NCBI GenBank assembly: GCA_001599815.1
Contig: BCIA01000003.1
Location: 4,340,001-4,404,000 of the forward strand
Source: Furcasterigmium furcatum
Taxonomy: Eukaryota; Ascomycota; Sordariomycetes; Glomerellales; Plectosphaerellaceae
Direction of reading: 5' to 3'
Length of the DNA stretch: 64,000 bases
Each line of letters opens with the position of its first letter. Positions within the stretch are counted from its first letter, which is position 1. The translations under genes were made by a program, and so were the position numbers. Below are positions 1-11,557 of the stretch, one piece after another. The notes under the pieces are model-generated. The model was not told the origin of the DNA. It saw nothing but the letters and a program-made list of their open reading frames with translations, and searched no databases.

Positions 1-821
1 TGGCGAGGAATAGGGACAGGTATATCAGGCCGGCGGATGAGGCGCTGGAGTGGCCGGAGGGGTAGCTCCTGAAGCCCTCGTGGAGCTTGTAGTCGTCGGT
101 CTGCTGGCAGATTTCGGCAGAGACGAGCATGCCGAGGCTCAGGACCTGGTTCAGGTCGGTGGGACGGTCCTCGCTGGCAACGCCGCCGACAATGTATCGG
201 CTGAAGTTGGCGAGGTCGGGCTCGCATCGGGAGATAAGATCAGGGCGCGGTCTGCCGAACAAGTTCTTCATGCCGTTTGTAATGAACCAGGTTGCGACGA
301 TCGACAGGGCGAGGCCGAGCCAGCCGGCATGAAGCTCCCAGAACTTGCGCTTCCATATCAGGGCTTTCGGGGTGCCCACGGGGACGGTGTTGCCGGGGAC
401 TAAAACGAGGCAGACGACAAGAATGACGAGAACGGGGATGGCAATGACGAGGACGAGCAGGAGCCAGACGGGGACAGTCTCGTTCTTTTGGTAGGGAAAG
501 CTGTTCGTGGTTAAGTTAGCATGGTTCCAGCCCCGGAGGGAGGGTAGGCAGAGGTAGTAGAACTGACGAGATGTTGGGGTCCAGCAGGGAGAAGGGCCGC
601 TTGTTGGGCTCGATGAGTGCCACTCCGCCACCAGCGGCAGCAACGACGAGAAGGACGAGCCAGTCAAAGACGTAGGATCCGACGAGCGATATTGTCCAGG
701 AGCGGTCGCGCTGAATGCCAAAACGGCCAGAACGTGGTGGCGGCGAGGCGTCGGCCATCTTGTAGTATTCGGGCCTCTTCGAGACGGGTCTGAGGTTGCT
801 CAAGGGGATCGAATCCGGCAT
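1..821 (-). CDS. PAP2-family lipid phosphatase (DPP1/LPP-like), 3' part outside window
   Basis: Integral-membrane phosphatidic acid/diacylglycerol-pyrophosphate phosphatase, which dephosphorylates PA, LPA or DGPP. Two exons are visible: 821-568 and 500-1, separated by a 67-bp intron (501-567; donor GTCAGT, branch TGCTAAC, acceptor CAG) that restores the frame as DPNIS|FPYQKNE. Seen: TM segments near the N-terminus (SYVFDWLVLLVVAAAGG), a second hydrophobic run (LLLVLVIAIPVLVILVV), PAP2 motif C1 (KNLFGRPRP, the K-x6-RP signature) and C2 (SYPSGHSS). Motif C3 with the catalytic His lies beyond the window edge, so the gene is truncated by the window rather than broken. I chose the ATG at 821 (MPDSIPLSN) because more upstream sequence is open but has no closer ATG; an internal ATG (MADASPPP) is the alternative. 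Family assignment is firm; the exact yeast counterpart (Dpp1 or Lpp1) is not. Confidence 0.88.
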
Positions 822-2327
822 TGGACGGGGTGGCTCCGAGTAGCGGGAGCGTGTTGAATGTTTAAGTAGGAGGGTTGAAGGTCGGCTCGCTTTCCAACCC
901 GAAGCGAAAGGCACTAAACCACAGTTCCCAATGGTCAAAGGGCGACCTGTGACCTCACTCCACCGCGGTAGTCTGATCTTCCGGATCGACAAGCGGGATC
1001 TAGACGGATGCCGAGAGTGCGCGGCGCCACCTGCTGCTGAAGGCGAAGGGAGGCGGCGGGGAGCGTTCGGCCACCAAGAGTTAGAAGACGACCGGCGGAT
1101 GACGACGACGACTGGGGGTCCTTCGCAACGACCTGGTAGGCTGCGTCTCGTTTTTATGCTTCACTTTGGTGAGTTTTGGGTCGTTGCTTCCCCATGAACA
1201 GGGAGGGAGCTTTTAAATTTGGACCCTGAAGTCATTCCTTCCCTCCTGATTCAGGTTCAACATGCGCCCACCAGCAAGGCCCCCTGCCGCGTCACTGCCC
1301 GGCCTAAGCTTTACCTTCCTTACGCGTCGTCCGGGCCCATTTCTCGATGCATCCCAGGGGCCCTTTGGCTGGGCCCTCGGATTCGCAGCCTCTCCATAAT
1401 AAGCCCTAACATGCGACGCCCATCTCCGGGCCTGACTTGCATCCCTCGGCGCTGCAAGGTAAGGCTGACTTCGTCAAGCTGTTCAATCATCAATCGCATA
1501 CCTGCGCATTCTCTTCCCCTTCTGGCTGTCTCGGGCTGGCGCTTCCCAGAGCGCCAACTCATTCTCCTGGGCTTGAAACGACCCGGGGCGACGTCAGATC
1601 CATGACGGCGCATCACACTAAAAGGGAAATGGGTCGCGTGGCAGTGCACACCCATCCCTTCCATTTTCTCGGCGCTAACGCACTAAAAACACGACTGCCC
1701 CCAAGTGCCGATGGCCGATGTCTTGGTATCGCCCGTTACAGCCAATGGCGTTTCCCACTCGGAATGATTGTCGAGAACGCAATGCAGTGTATTTATCCCC
1801 CGATCGCCCATAAAACAAACAGAATCCATGGACCAGACAGACAACAAAATGTATGTACAACGTTTTGGAGAGCATCATGACCGCCTCGTCCCACACTCCC
1901 CCTGGTCCCTCGCCGTCCGCCTCCTGGGAGCACCCAACCGGCAACATAAACACGCACACGTCGAGCCAAACGCCTGCTGAAACCAGTCTTCCTTTGCGGT
2001 GTGCGCGCGCGGCACTCAACTCCGAGCGCCATTCATGAAATGTTCAAGACCCAAAAAGACCTTCTGATCAATCGCCGGCGGGTGGCCGGCTAGGGTGTCG
2101 TATCAAACGATCCCCACCACCCCCCGTCCATCCCCAATCCGTGTTGACATGCGTAACCATGCTCCATGACTAGTGTGTTGCTCTTCGCGTGTGTCCCGGT
2201 GATTGTTGTGAGCGTCGGTGTGGCGGTCGTCTATTAGTCGTTATGCTTGGCAATGGTCGTCAAGTCCCATCCAAATATGCATCGTATCCAGTCACGGAGA
2301 CAAATGCCGTCATTCTCGGCGCCGGCT
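822..2327. other. Intergenic: PAP2 upstream region and cyclin B 3' flank
   Basis: About 1.5 kb between the PAP2 start and the cyclin B stop, both on the minus strand. It should hold the PAP2 promoter/5' leader and the cyclin 3'UTR. The open frames here are short, mutually overlapping, lack GC3 bias and show no recognisable family. I see no RNA gene or repeat. Confidence 0.5.
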
Positions 2328-4063
2328 TTACTCGTAGTCGTCGTCGTACCGATCATCCTCCATCGCGGAGATCTGATCGAGCGTCTTGTGCGTGTCCGTG
2401 ATGCCAAAGTGGCCGGCAGCCTTCTTAGCCCATTGCCGGGTCAGGATAGACACTACATGCAAGTCAGCTTCTGCCACACCATCATCACGCATCAAGACCA
2501 GGGGAAAACTCACCCTTGAGGAACTTCTTGCCCGCGTACTTCTTGAAGAAAGCCTCGTGTATCACGGGGCGGGCAAGATAGTCAACCATGAGGCGAACCA
2601 CCGGCTCGACCTCCTCCTCTTCGTAACCGGCATAGTAGGCAATGGTCTCATCCTGTTGATGCAGGGTCAGTAAAGTAATCGAGGGCAGGGATTGTCAGGG
2701 CATTGATCACTTACCCATTCGCCGCGGTCCAGGATAAGCCGGGCCAGGTACATAGCACCAGCTGCAACATGGCTTGGCCTGTAAGCAATGAAGCGGTAAT
2801 CCAGCAGGCAGATCTCAGTAAGATACTTGCCGATGGTGCGGCACTGGATGTCATAGTTGTCGGCCTTGGAGATGCGGCGGAGGAAGTTCATGGGGTTGGG
2901 GTAGCTCAGGTCGTAGTTAAGGACGGTGAGGATGAACTGCTCGGCCTCGAGGATCTCCTGCTCTGTGAAGCCGTCGTCGGAGATCTTACGGAAGTTTCCG
3001 ACGTGGGGAGACATAACCTCCTCGTACTTGGCGGCAATGAACATGGCGGCCATGCCAACAAGCTGCAGACGCTCCAGCTGGACAACCTTCTCGGAGAGGA
3101 AACGGTCGACCAGGTTGATAGCGAGGAAGAGCGTCTCGGGTAGCAGGCTGAAGCGAGTGTGCACCTCGATAAGCCAGTCGACAAGAATGCCACGCGTCTT
3201 CCACTCGAGCTCGTCCTGGTGGTCCATGTAGTTGGGGTTGGGAACTGAGTTGCACTCGAGGTCGCGGAGGTACTCGAAGATCTCCGTGGTGTACTCGGCA
3301 ACCATCAGAGGGTCGTCGAGATCCTCGCTGTCCAGGTCCTTGACGCCCGGGGGCAGTCCTTTGGGTTCGGCGTCATGCTCCGGCTCAAAGTCGAAAATCT
3401 TGGACGATACCGGCTCGAGCTTGTCCTCGGCACGGATGCGCTCCTCGGCCTTGAGGGTGTGGGCCTTCTTCTGAGCGGGCTGGCTCTCCTCGAACGGAGT
3501 GTCCTCCTTGACGGATGCAGTCGTGACCGAAGAGGCGGGCTTACGCTTCGTGGCACCCTTGAGGGTATCAGAGCCAGAGCCGGCACGCTTCACCTCAGCG
3601 GGTTTCTTCGCCTCCTTCGCACCGAGAACGGTACGCGTAGAATTGGCGCGAGCGTGTGTCTTCTGCACGCCCACCGGCTGGGCAGCCTTGGAGACGAGGC
3701 CGACCTTGCCAGCGGCCTTCTTGCCCTCGGCAACCTCGACCTTGCCGACATTGCTGACGTCTCCCAGCGCGGCACGTTTCCTTGCAACACCCTGTGTGGT
3801 GGCATTGACTGCTGACCTCTTTGTCTGGAGAGCCTTCTTCGGCTGGCTGACATCTTCGGCGGCGGATTTGGCACGCGTCATGCGCGTGGAGCTGTTCTCG
3901 TCATTCTCGTTGGTGACGAGGCGGGTAGCACGCGCGGTCCGACCCTGAAAGGATTGTCAGCGTCAACAAGCCAGAAACAAGCAGGGAAAGAACCAAGGGA
4001 GGAGCGCGTCTCGGAGTGGAAGGGGGTGGCTCTGGAGTTGTGGTAAACACGTACGGGAGGCAT
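2328..4063 (-). CDS. nimE: G2/mitotic-specific B-type cyclin (Cdc13/NimE family)
   Basis: Regulatory subunit of the Cdk1 kinase that drives mitotic entry. Four exons: 4063-4055, 3944-2715, 2652-2514, 2452-2328, giving 500 aa. The first exon is only 9 nt (Met-Pro-Pro) before a 110-bp GTACGT intron; the other introns are 62 and 61 bp. Seen: a destruction box RAALGDVSN at about residues 60-68, a long Lys/Ser/Ala-rich N-terminal region, then a tandem cyclin fold from about residue 225. This includes the MRAIL-type helix (KTRGILVDWL), FLAINLVDRFL and MFIAAKYEEV, and a C-terminal cyclin box ending in acidic DDRYDDDYE. Length and order match fungal B cyclins. APC/C-mediated turnover is inferred from the D-box. 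It is divergent from the uL2m gene, sharing a 1.6-kb upstream region. Confidence 0.95.
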
Positions 4064-5665
4064 CTTGGCGGATTGATATCAGAGAACCGTAGGGATAATG
4101 GGCGGGTTCGAGAGTTGGAAGAATCTGCTGTGCTGGTCAGTTTGACGCGTCCAAAGCTGCGGCAGTTGACCACGAGTAAAGAGAGGCTTTAAGCTGGAGG
4201 AAGGAGGCAGATTCGAGAGGTGCAGCAAGTGTAGGTTGCGTACCTGGGCAGAGGGGGACGGTGGTGGTCTTCGTGGGCGGAGGAGACGCGAGGATGACGG
4301 GTTGCTTTGGGCGTCAACTTCAGTTCGACATCCGGGACGTATTACGCGTGATTAAGGCATCCAATGCTTGACGATGTGAAGAGGAAACAAGAAGAGGGAG
4401 AGGTCGACGTGCGATTGTCGAGAGCAGGTCGAGTGGAGGGATGGAAGAGGAAGCAAGTCGTGGGAAGATGTTGTTTTGCTCGAGGGATAGCAGTGGAGAG
4501 ACGGGGACGTGATGTGGAGGAGCATAGCTCAATGTGGACGTTGTGGTAGGTGGGAAGTGGGCAGTGGAGACATGGCCCAGCTTGGGAAAACGGGAGTGGG
4601 GACGTACCGTGTCTGGCCTATGGCGGCTGGCTCGAGGGTTCGCGAACTGGCCTGCGGGAGGCTGGATGCTCGTCACTACGGATACCGTACCGTGCCAGGC
4701 CAATGGACGATGGTTGTCGGGCGCGCGAGGGAAAACTGTGCGCGTTTCTTGGCGGTCTCCGGTTTGGGATGATGCTGGAGCTGTTGTGCAGCCGGCGGGA
4801 CGGCGAGGATAGGGAGGATAGCAAGGCAAACGGGGTGCGTCGAGGACGAGGAACAATGTGTCGTCTTCCACAGATGGACAGAGAAGACTGCATATACAGG
4901 AGAGCTCAGTGTTGTAAGTGAGTACCTAAGTCCTGATCGGCGTGGTGTGCACACGAGTGCTTCAGGGACGGACGGGTTTGTGTAGGGACTCTGGAATTGG
5001 GTGGTGGTGACTCGCAGCGGCGGCGGCCGGTCGGAAGACGGTGGATGACGAAGATCGATGAATGTCTTGCTCAAGCGTGTCGATGCACAGCAGCACAATT
5101 CCGACGACGAATGTGGTGTCCAGGGATGGATGGGCTGGGAACGCTCCAGCATGGGATGGGGACAAGATGCAGGTGCAGGGTAGGAAAGCAAACAACAGTC
5201 GCAACCACGGGGCAACGGCCATGTCATTGGCGGGCCCGTCGCGGCTCGGCCCCGCACTGGTTTCCCGTCGACGTGACGTGAAATGGGGCCCCGACCGCGC
5301 CGAATGTGGCTTGACGCGATGGGGCTTCGGAGGCTCAGCAGCTCGCAGAGAGCTTGGACCATGACGGGCCCGGGCATCCATCGGTAGAACATCGGGACTC
5401 GACGGGGGCAGGGGCCCGGACGGAGTCTGAAATTTGTTGGACCTCGTTCGACCACTTTTGGTGTGGTATCGCGACGTCGACCATTGTCTGTCTTGCTGCC
5501 CAGGACAAGTCAATTGACGGCCATTAACTCCTTCAGTCCCTGAGCCGGCATTCTACGAGTCTACTTCTGGCCAGCAATGCCGTCTTGACCGGCCTCCTCA
5601 ACCTCCTACATCGAAAACCTTGTCCTCACACGAGGCCAGGCGCCTCAAATTGTCGACGACACACC
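4064..5665. other. Divergent promoter region, cyclin B / uL2m
   Basis: 1.6 kb between head-to-head genes. It contains long overlapping ORFs on both strands (for example a 259-codon minus-strand frame at 4676-5455), but these lack introns, domains and codon bias, so I treat them as chance. No repeat or RNA gene was recognised. Confidence 0.5.
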
Positions 5666-6950
5666 ATGGCCCAGTCTCGCCTCTTCATGAGCGCCCCTCG
5701 GGCCTCCGGGCTCTGGAGCTGCTCCATGGCTATCCGGCCCGCCTTCGCTCGCCAGTTCGCCTCTGCGGCGACATCGACGGACGCCTCGGACAGCGCGAAC
5801 ACTGCCCAGTCCACCGATTACGCCGCGCCCCCATCCAACACCGCGACCGCCCCCGGCAACGCTGCCATCATGCGCACATACAAGCCCCGAACGCCCGGTG
5901 TCCGTCATCTGAAACGTCCCATCAACGACCACCTGTGGAAGGGCCGCCCCTATCTGCCGTTGACCATCCCCAAGAAGGGCCACGGCAAGGGTGGTCGCAA
6001 CGTCACTGGAAGAGTCACGGTGAGGCATCACGGAGGCGGCGCAAAGCGGAGACTCAGGACCGTCGACTTTGACCGCTGGAAGGGCGGCCCTCAGTTCGTC
6101 GAGCGAATCGAGTACGACCCGGGCCGCAGCGCCCATATCGCTCTCCTGACGCACCAGGGCGACGGCACCAAGAGCTACATCGTCGCGGCCGAGGGCGTGA
6201 GGGCTGGCGATATCGTGCAGAGCTACCGCTCCGGCATCCCCAAGGAGCTCATGGACGCCATGGGCGGTGTCGTTGATCCCGGTATCCTCGCGGCGAAGAC
6301 CGCCTGGAGGGGCAACTGCCTCCCCTTGCACATGATCCCGGTCGGAACGACCATCTTCAACATTGGCTCGAGGAAGAAGGGACCCGCCAAGTTCTGCCGC
6401 AGTGCTGGAACCCACGCTGTGCTTCTGTCCAAGGAGGAAGAGACCAAGGACGACGGTACCAAGGTCCTCATTGGCAAGTACATCACTGTCAGGCTGCAGA
6501 GTGGCGAGATTCGCAAGGTCAGCAAGGATGCGTGCGCCACGATTGGCGTGGCCAGCAACCCCTATCACCAGTTCCGGCAGCTGGGCAAGGCAGGAAGGAG
6601 TCGATGGCTCAACATCAGGCCCACCGTCCGTGGTGTGGCCATGAACTCTGGTACGTCAAGATGGCGCATCCCAGTCGTCGATGCGGCAGCTAACAATTCT
6701 CAGTTGACCATCCTCACGGTGGTGGTCGTGGTAAATCCAAGGGTAACCGTCACCCCACGAGTCCCTGGGGCACACCGGTAAGCAGCCCTTCCCTGACCGA
6801 CAGAGGCTCTGGCATCAGGTTGCTGACACACAACGACAGTCCAAGGGTGGTTACAAGACGCGCAGGAGGAGCAACTTCAACAAGTGGGTTGTCGAGGCTC
6901 GCCCGCGCAACCACGGCCAGAGGCGGGAGAAGAAGGCCAAGACCGGCTAG
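5666..6950 (+). CDS. RML2: Mitochondrial large-subunit ribosomal protein uL2m
   Basis: Ribosomal protein L2 of the mitochondrial 54S subunit; L2 proteins bind 23S-type rRNA near the peptidyl transferase centre. Three exons: 5666-6650, 6704-6777, 6840-6950, giving 389 aa; introns are 53 and 62 bp (GTACGT and GTAAGC donors). Seen: an N-terminal region rich in Arg, Ser and Ala with few acids (MAQSRLFMSAPRASG...), a plausible mitochondrial presequence; then the L2 RNA-binding fold (GRNVTGRVTVRHHGGGAKRR) and the hallmark C-terminal motif reconstructed across intron 1 (MNSVDHPHGGGRG), followed by a basic tail. The conserved His of the HPHGGG loop is present. The open frame extends upstream to 5585 without an ATG, so the ATG at 5666 is preferred. 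Confidence 0.96.
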
Positions 6951-7139
6951 GCCATCCATTTCCTTTGACCTCCTAGTCCCTCAGCCACATCTGTACCCAT
7001 ACCTCAACCTCGAATGTAACATGTATCATACTGTACCTAACACGCACAACTTGACTGTGCTTCCGACAGGGTGAACTCGGTGAGTGGTATTGCACGCTAT
7101 CAGCGCTGTAATGAATAAAAGCTATGGCTTCGTCTTCCC

Positions 7140-7983
7140 CTAAGCCTCTATACTCGGTACGTCGCCGGGCGCGACTTGGGTATCAGAATCGTCGTCCCCC
7201 TCTGGTTCGCGCTGGCGGGACTCCCTGTCCTTTCTCCATGCCTTGATGCCCTCGCTGTCGTATCCCAGCAGCCGGTCCTCCAGCTCCTTGATAGTGGTTT
7301 TCGGGGTCTTCTTTTCCTCCTCGGACATGGCTATTAACCCGTTGAGTTAGTAACTGTCTTGCTCGGAAACGTGGGGAGCTCCTCGTCGTGTCTTGGGAGC
7401 AGAGACGGGAAAATTCACTCCGGGATAACATACTGTCGCGGCCCGCACCAAGCTCCTTTCTTTTATGCTGGATCTTGCACCGTAACATTTCGCAGCATTC
7501 TTCGAACATTGAGTTCTCGATCATCCCCTGGCGTTTTTCGATATCCTTGTCGTATGATTTTAGATCTTTCTTCGCTTCAGAGGCTCCGTCTTCCTCTTTA
7601 TCTTTTGCTAGCCGGAGCTGCCGCTCGAGAGGTTTGCGCTCCTCCTTGCTCTCTGCTCGCTGTATTTTCCGCTCGAGACTGTTGCTCTTCCTCTCGAGCT
7701 CTTTCTTCTCATTCTCCCATTCGCCTTGTCGGCGGGCTTTCTCGAGACGTAGTTGGTCGATCTCCTCCCTGAGGCGTTTGCGTAGCTTATGGTGTTCTAT
7801 TTCTGAAGATGTCCTTTTTGAAGAGCCCCTTGAGCGCTCAGAGCCGTCGTCCCTTGAGTGACGTGAGGACCGCGCCGATGAGCCGCTCGAGGAAGCAGTC
7901 TTGCCATTTTTGTCAACTTTGCGAGGGTCGCGTCCGCTAAGATACGTGAGGATTTGAGACACGGGCTTGTTCCCTGAAGGCAT
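7140..7983 (-). CDS. Coiled-coil hypothetical protein
   Basis: Two exons, 7983-7434 and 7330-7140, joined across a 103-bp intron (GTATGT donor, TACTAAC branch site, TAG acceptor) to give 246 aa. The splice converts two separate frames into one sequence (AGRD|TMSEEEKK). Seen: a short N-terminal block (QILTYLSGRDPRK), a Ser/Arg-rich linker, then roughly 100 residues of heptad-like charged helix (about 75-175), a Cys pair (FEECCEMLRCK), and an acidic tail. I do not recognise the family and assign no function. Third-position GC is lower than in neighbouring genes and it lies next to a minisatellite, so it may be a lineage-specific or young gene. The clean intron with a perfect branch site is the best argument that it is real. 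Confidence 0.68.
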
Positions 7984-8318
7984 GATGAGTGGTTTTGTAT
8001 GTTGAGAGTAAGCGTTGTCGTGAAGTCCGTCGACGATTGATGAGCAAGCGTTTGTCTGGCTGTTGGTATTGGGTTGGTGCTGAGACGGCCATATTGCCGA
8101 CGCTTTATAGACACTATCATGATGCCTTCATCTGCTGATTGAATCAACCCGAGCTCAGTTACAATGAAGAGATGGCGGAGTAGACACACTCAGGGGTCTC
8201 CTAACAACCAACTGTCGAGTGAGTCTCTGTCGCTTGACCAACCAGTGAATCCGAGGCACCGCCATCCTGAAAGAAACAAGTTGCAAGGCATCACAAGTGC
8301 AGTTGGCTCTAGTTAGCT

Positions 8319-8690
8319 GGGGACGATATCGTGTGAGTTGCCAGCTTCAGAGGGCACCAAAAGCGCCGTTTCCGAGGATATAAGAGTGAGTTATCTCCTC
8401 CAGGACGCACTAACACCATCGATTCCGAGGATAGAGAAGTAAGTGCTAGCCCAGGAGGCATCAACGCCGTCGATTCCGAGGTTATAAATGTGAGGTATCT
8501 CCTCTAGGGCGCACTAACACAATTCACTCCAAAGATATAAAAGTGAGATGCCTCCTCCAGGATGCACCAGCATCGCTGACTCCGAGGGGTATACAAGTGA
8601 TTTACCTCCATAACTAACACCGTCGCTCTCGAGGATATAAAGTGAGTTGCCTCCACCACCATCGATTCCGAGGATAAACAGCGAGTGCTG
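8319..8690. repeat. Degenerate ~53-bp minisatellite, about eight units
   Basis: The anchor CCGAGGATA and variants recurs with ends near 8327, 8380, 8433, 8484, 8537, 8590, 8637 and 8676, giving spacings of about 53, 53, 51, 53, 53, 47 and 39 bp. Each unit reads roughly: CTCCTCCAGGACGCA, CTAACACCATCGATTCCGAG, GATATAAAAGTGAGT. Units differ by substitutions and small deletions, and the last two are shortened, so this is an old, decaying array. Since 53 is not divisible by 3, it does not encode a repeated peptide in one frame. Confidence 0.85.
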
Positions 8691-8737
8691 GCCAACCGCG
8701 AACGCTGGCCAACCGCGAACGCTGGCCAACCGCGAAC
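8687..8737. repeat. Perfect tandem repeat, 3 x 17 bp
   Basis: Three identical copies of GCTGGCCAACCGCGAAC at 8687-8703, 8704-8720 and 8721-8737, directly abutting the end of the 53-bp array. Perfect identity implies recent expansion, unlike the eroded neighbour. Confidence 0.97.
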
Positions 8738-9254
8738 AGCCACCATATCACACAGTCACCGTCACCGGGTATTTAGGTAAAGATCAAGCAGCAGTTGACG
8801 AGTTCAAGGTTTGCATTGCATCGACAATCCCTAAGCCTCATCCAGCCCACGGGGCAGCCCATGCCCTCCGGCAACGTCGCCCACGCCGGGGGAAGATCCA
8901 CGTCCCCAGCAGGCATGCTAGGCATAAGAAGCCAACATGCCCGGGCAACCTTGCGCCAGAGCCCAGCCGTCCCGCATTCCCTGATCCACGTGTATTCCCA
9001 GCTTCCTCCAGAAAGGCCCCAACTGCGCCGCCGGCGGTGGCGGCGCGATGCGAAGGCGGGTCTCGTTTCCATGAGACCGCCAGAAGAAGATCGTCAATTG
9101 AATAAAAAAAAACTCCAAGCACCGTCAGTCGTGAAGCGTGCAGAACCCCGTCCGCCCAGTAAATGTCAAAATGGGATATAATAAGAATCGTAAATGGTCG
9201 AAGAGAAGAAAGTTGTTGAGAAGGTGAGGGCGTTGTCCCCGGACACGCGGACCC

Positions 9255-9542
9255 TCAGAGGGAGCCCATGCGCTCCTCGACGCTGCCCCAGTAGACGATG
9301 GGCCGGGGCTCGAGGATGTTGAGCTCGCTGCCGAAGCTCCTCCGCTCCTCGACGAGGTTGACGACGGAGGGCTGGCGGAAGATGATGCTGTTGATGGTCT
9401 CGACGGGGGAGGAGACGCTGCTGCCGTAGGAGTGCCTGTCGCTGCTCGCGCGGGAGGAGGTGGACGAGCTGCGGCGGAAGGATGTCCGCAGGCCGGTGGC
9501 CGAGAGGCGGGCGGTGATGGACTGGAGGCGAGGAGACTGCAT
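9255..9542 (-). CDS. Small Ser-rich hypothetical protein (95 aa)
   Basis: A single-exon ORF of 95 codons with strong GC3 bias. The N-terminal half is Ser/Arg-rich and low complexity (FRRSSSTSSRASSDRHS); the C-terminal half is more ordered and looks conserved (FRQPSVVNLVEERRSFGSEL, EPRPIVYWGSVEERMGSL). No signal peptide or TM segment is seen. I do not recognise a named family. The compact non-repetitive C-terminus, ATG at 9542 and codon use support a real small gene; function unknown. Confidence 0.6.
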   Translation of the reverse strand: MQSPRLQSITARLSATGLRTSFRRSSSTSSRASSDRHSYGSSVSSPVETINSIIFRQPSVVNLVEERRSFGSELNILEPRPIVYWGSVEERMGSL

Positions 9543-11557
9543 TGTGGTGGTGGTGGCGGTGGTGAGAGGTGTGGGTTTTGGTTCCGTCAGGTGTCTCGGG
9601 TGTAGTCCGTTCTTCAGATGGGGGAGCCGGGGATGCTGGCTTTATGAGGAGCGGCGGCGGTGGTTGAGAAGATCAAGTTTTGATGTGGGTGATGAGGGAG
9701 AGATGGTCGGGCACTGCCTCGTGGAAATGGCCTCCAGGGACGCAAGGGTTGTATGCAGATAATAAGAACCGAGATGGTGTCCGGCCGGTTGCCCGTAACG
9801 AAGGACGAGAATGAGACGAGATTTGGTGGGTGTTGTCTAACGATAGGAACGTTCACTCGGCAGGGCTGCGAGACATTCGACCAGGGCTCTGCCACAGGAA
9901 ACCGCGAGGAAACTCCAATAGTACGCTGTACTACTGTCTTGGAAATATTCGAAATGCAAACGGGAAAGCAACGTGGCGGCCTTGTCGACGACGGGGAGGG
10001 GAGCGAGGGACGGTGGAGGAGGAGGAAGAACGGAAGGGTTGAGGTCAGGAGACGGGCGGCGGGGATGATGATTATGAAAGGGATCTCCATGAGATACTTT
10101 CGAGGAGCCCGATAGATGTTCTCCTGACATGACGGCCGCCGCAGGTGGTGGAACGAGCTACGTAAAGGCCGAGCCTCTACTTCAAACAAAGTGCAGGGGA
10201 GCGCCCCTTGATTTGCACCCGCAACAGGCGAACCATGGGTGGACGGCCAAGTCACCCACCGCCAGATCCCGCTGGCGAGGTACCTGCGTCCAAGGGAGAC
10301 GGAGAACCCCTGCTGGGATGGCAATGGATGTTCGCTGGGTGTCGTCAGGGGTACGAGAGTGATACGTGATCCGAACATGCTAGGGCGACTTGCCCGTCGC
10401 AATGCGTTACGCCTTGGCATCGAGAGCTGGGATGATCCGGGATTTGCCTGATCTCGGCCTGTTTCTATTTCGAGGCGAGGGTATCAGGGACCGTACACGG
10501 GCTTCCAATGCTTTGGACAGGCAACACAGGCCACCGGGACGACTGCATTGCTCGCATTGGCTTTCTCAGTGATCGATCATGGCTCTGCAAATCAGCCCAC
10601 CTGTCAATCCTCGATCATGGATCCCGTTGCCCGTCACACTCGCGGCGGTCCACTGGTCCCTCCAGGGATGTGGGCGAGCGTGCATCCACCGTTGTATGAT
10701 CGTCCTCAGGGGTAAAGCCCGTCCTGCCACCACCCACTCACAGCGCCGCTAGGGGACCTTCTGGCACGATCGTCGCCCCGCTAGCGCAGGTCCCGTCGCC
10801 CGTCAAACAGACACCAACAAGCGAGCCCACGCCATCCACCTCATCCATCGCACGGGCTTCTCAGCTGCTTGTTTCACAGCCACCTGCGACTTGTTGGAGA
10901 TTCGGCCGGGTTCATCCTCCTCCTGGTGCTGCTTCTGCTGCTGCTGCTTCAGGCCTGCGCCCCCCGAGCACGTTTCCCAGAACACACTGCCACTCCTCAG
11001 CGAGCAAGGGCTGTCCCGGCCTCGAGACGGCACTTGTCCCGTCCCTCGGGATGATCAACCTCATGCGGCCCTCAGGGGAGACCGCCTCGTGTGCACCAAG
11101 GGGTTGTCTGGGCTGCCAGAAGAATGCCACCATCTCCAACGGAGACCATGGCGTCGGATTGCTTGCTCGATACCTAGGGGCTCAAACCAGAGCTCGCTCA
11201 GCTCGGACATGCGATGTCACCTGTTCCCCCTGCGACGAGACCAATTCCTCACCACCCGCATTCCAATGTAACGTCCATCCATTACATTCAGAACCCCCTT
11301 CTAAACCTTTCCCCGGGTATTGGCCGGCCGTCTCTGTGCGCGCAAGTATCCAACTACTTACGTACAAGTACATCTAAATCTTCTCCCCAGTGACAACAAG
11401 AAGAACAACAAGTCAATGTCCATATCAACGCCGTCGCTCAAGGTACAACTAGTAGTTCGGCCGTGACAACGTAGCGGAGAGTCATCCTCCCACTTTAGCA
11501 TATCTATCCCCCCTTCATCCTCCCCTCGTCTCATCTCGTAGCGTAATACCTCCGTCA
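9543..11557. other. Intergenic, 2 kb, no gene recognised
   Basis: Lies between the small gene's start and the CCH1 stop, both minus strand. Several overlapping ORFs occur (largest 9614-10420 minus), but none has a domain, convincing codon use or splice structure. A short CTG-rich stretch lies around 10924-10955. No RNA gene seen. Confidence 0.45.

Larger units (their letters stand above)
7984..9254. other. Intergenic region with minisatellite
   Basis: Upstream flank of the coiled-coil gene and 3' flank of the small gene at 9255. Its centre (8319-8737) is repeat DNA, annotated separately. The remainder (7984-8318 and 8738-9254) has no ORF with recognisable homology; one further degenerate copy of the repeat may lie near 8251. 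Confidence 0.5.

Noticed and set aside
4676..5455. 259-codon minus-strand ORF in the cyclin B upstream region
   Set aside because: Pro/Ser/Cys-rich random-looking composition; overlapped by other frames.
5645..6568. 307-codon minus-strand ORF
   Set aside because: Antisense of uL2m, whose family motifs and introns are clear.
8400..8700. CRISPR-like array
   Set aside because: The host is a eukaryote, units are degenerate and contiguous with no unique spacers; it is a minisatellite.
8504..8746. Minus-strand ORFs with repeated YILE/YPSE-like segments
   Set aside because: They are translations of the minisatellite; the unit length is not a multiple of three, so no constant repeat protein results.
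9614..10420. 268-codon minus-strand ORF
   Set aside because: No homology features, competing ORFs on the other strand, no splice structure.
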